Source: Psychrobacter pygoscelis (GTDB lineage: Bacteria > Pseudomonadota > Gammaproteobacteria > Pseudomonadales > Moraxellaceae). Taken from it: a stretch of 64,000 bases of DNA. This document shows positions 63,932 through 64,000 of the stretch, piece by piece. A model generated the notes under the pieces. That model was not told the DNA's origin. It worked only from the letters and a program-made list of their open reading frames with translations, and made no database searches. Position 1 is the stretch's first letter. Each line of letters starts with the position of its first letter. The stretch lies in assembly GCF_004335015.1 (NCBI RefSeq), contig NZ_RQRU01000002.1:558001-622000 (forward strand), read 5' to 3'. Both the position numbers and the translations under genes were made by a program.

Positions 63932-64000
63932 TCTATGCCTCGAAAATAGGATCATGCAAGGAGTTGCTAATACTTCCACTAATATCAATACAACTACCTT
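63932..64000. other. Upstream edge of window
   Basis: 69 bases upstream of the last glycosyltransferase start. The frame stays open to an ATG at 63988; whether another gene lies immediately upstream cannot be seen. Confidence 0.3.

Noticed and set aside
1..64000. tRNA, rRNA or CRISPR array
   Set aside because: No cloverleaf-like gene, ribosomal RNA signature or spaced direct-repeat array was recognised by eye; a covariance-model scan would be needed to exclude a missed tRNA.

Overview
The window looks like chromosomal DNA of a gamma-proteobacterium of the Moraxellaceae, most likely Psychrobacter or a close relative. This rests on gene content and order (ubiG-HAD phosphatase-yciK, plsB, pcnB-folK-panB-panC, and a galU-pgi end of a capsule-type locus with an oppositely oriented phosphomannomutase), moderate GC, and long Ala/Ser/Lys-rich tails on housekeeping proteins. 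I saw no rRNA, tRNA or CRISPR array. The genus call is inference; no database search was run.

Layout. 1-4.2 kb: end of a CPA1/NhaP-type cation/proton antiporter, then tmk and mltG (leftward). 4.26-7.80 kb: an AT-rich restriction-modification island with a leftward controller-DpnM-like methylase-nuclease unit and a rightward unit made of an 82-aa unknown protein and a DpnA-like methylase. It lies between mltG and pabC, so it appears to split an ancestral pabC-mltG-tmk operon. 7.8-26.9 kb: mostly core metabolism (pabC, aroE, FUSC permease, acyl-CoA dehydrogenase, hpaF-like isomerase, ybaK, plsB, ettA, phhB, a saccharopine-dehydrogenase-like oxidoreductase) mixed with small secreted proteins. 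26.9-30.2 kb: gene-poor, with a frameshifted mini-gene and two secreted proteins of unknown role. 30.2-49.2 kb: tex, ompR with a COG0523 GTPase, a DksA-type zinc finger, a Fur-box-controlled ferritin-like gene, yciK-gph/mupP-ubiG, dsbA, darP, rapZ, panC, panB, folK, a very long pcnB, a ComEA-like protein and mazG.

49.4-64 kb is the end of a surface-polysaccharide locus: ugd and phosphomannomutase rightward; a catalytically dead UDP-glucose-dehydrogenase-like protein, pgi, galU and two large multi-domain glycosyltransferases leftward. The glycosyltransferases are separated by a 2.4-kb graveyard of three decayed insertion sequences (IS3, IS5 and IS630 families). Pgi, the phosphomannomutase, GalU and Ugd together supply nucleotide sugars (UDP-glucose, UDP-glucuronate, and mannose-1-P or glucose-1-P) to such glycosyltransferases.

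The points most worth following up are: the divergent R-M control region with two 11-bp direct repeats; the unknown 82-aa protein coupled to the DpnA-like methylase; the Ugd-like protein in which the catalytic Cys, both Lys and the Asp are replaced; the GT-A/GT-B/TPR-like fusion; the near-perfect Fur box over the promoter of the ferritin-like gene; and a nested palindromic element near 24.0 kb.
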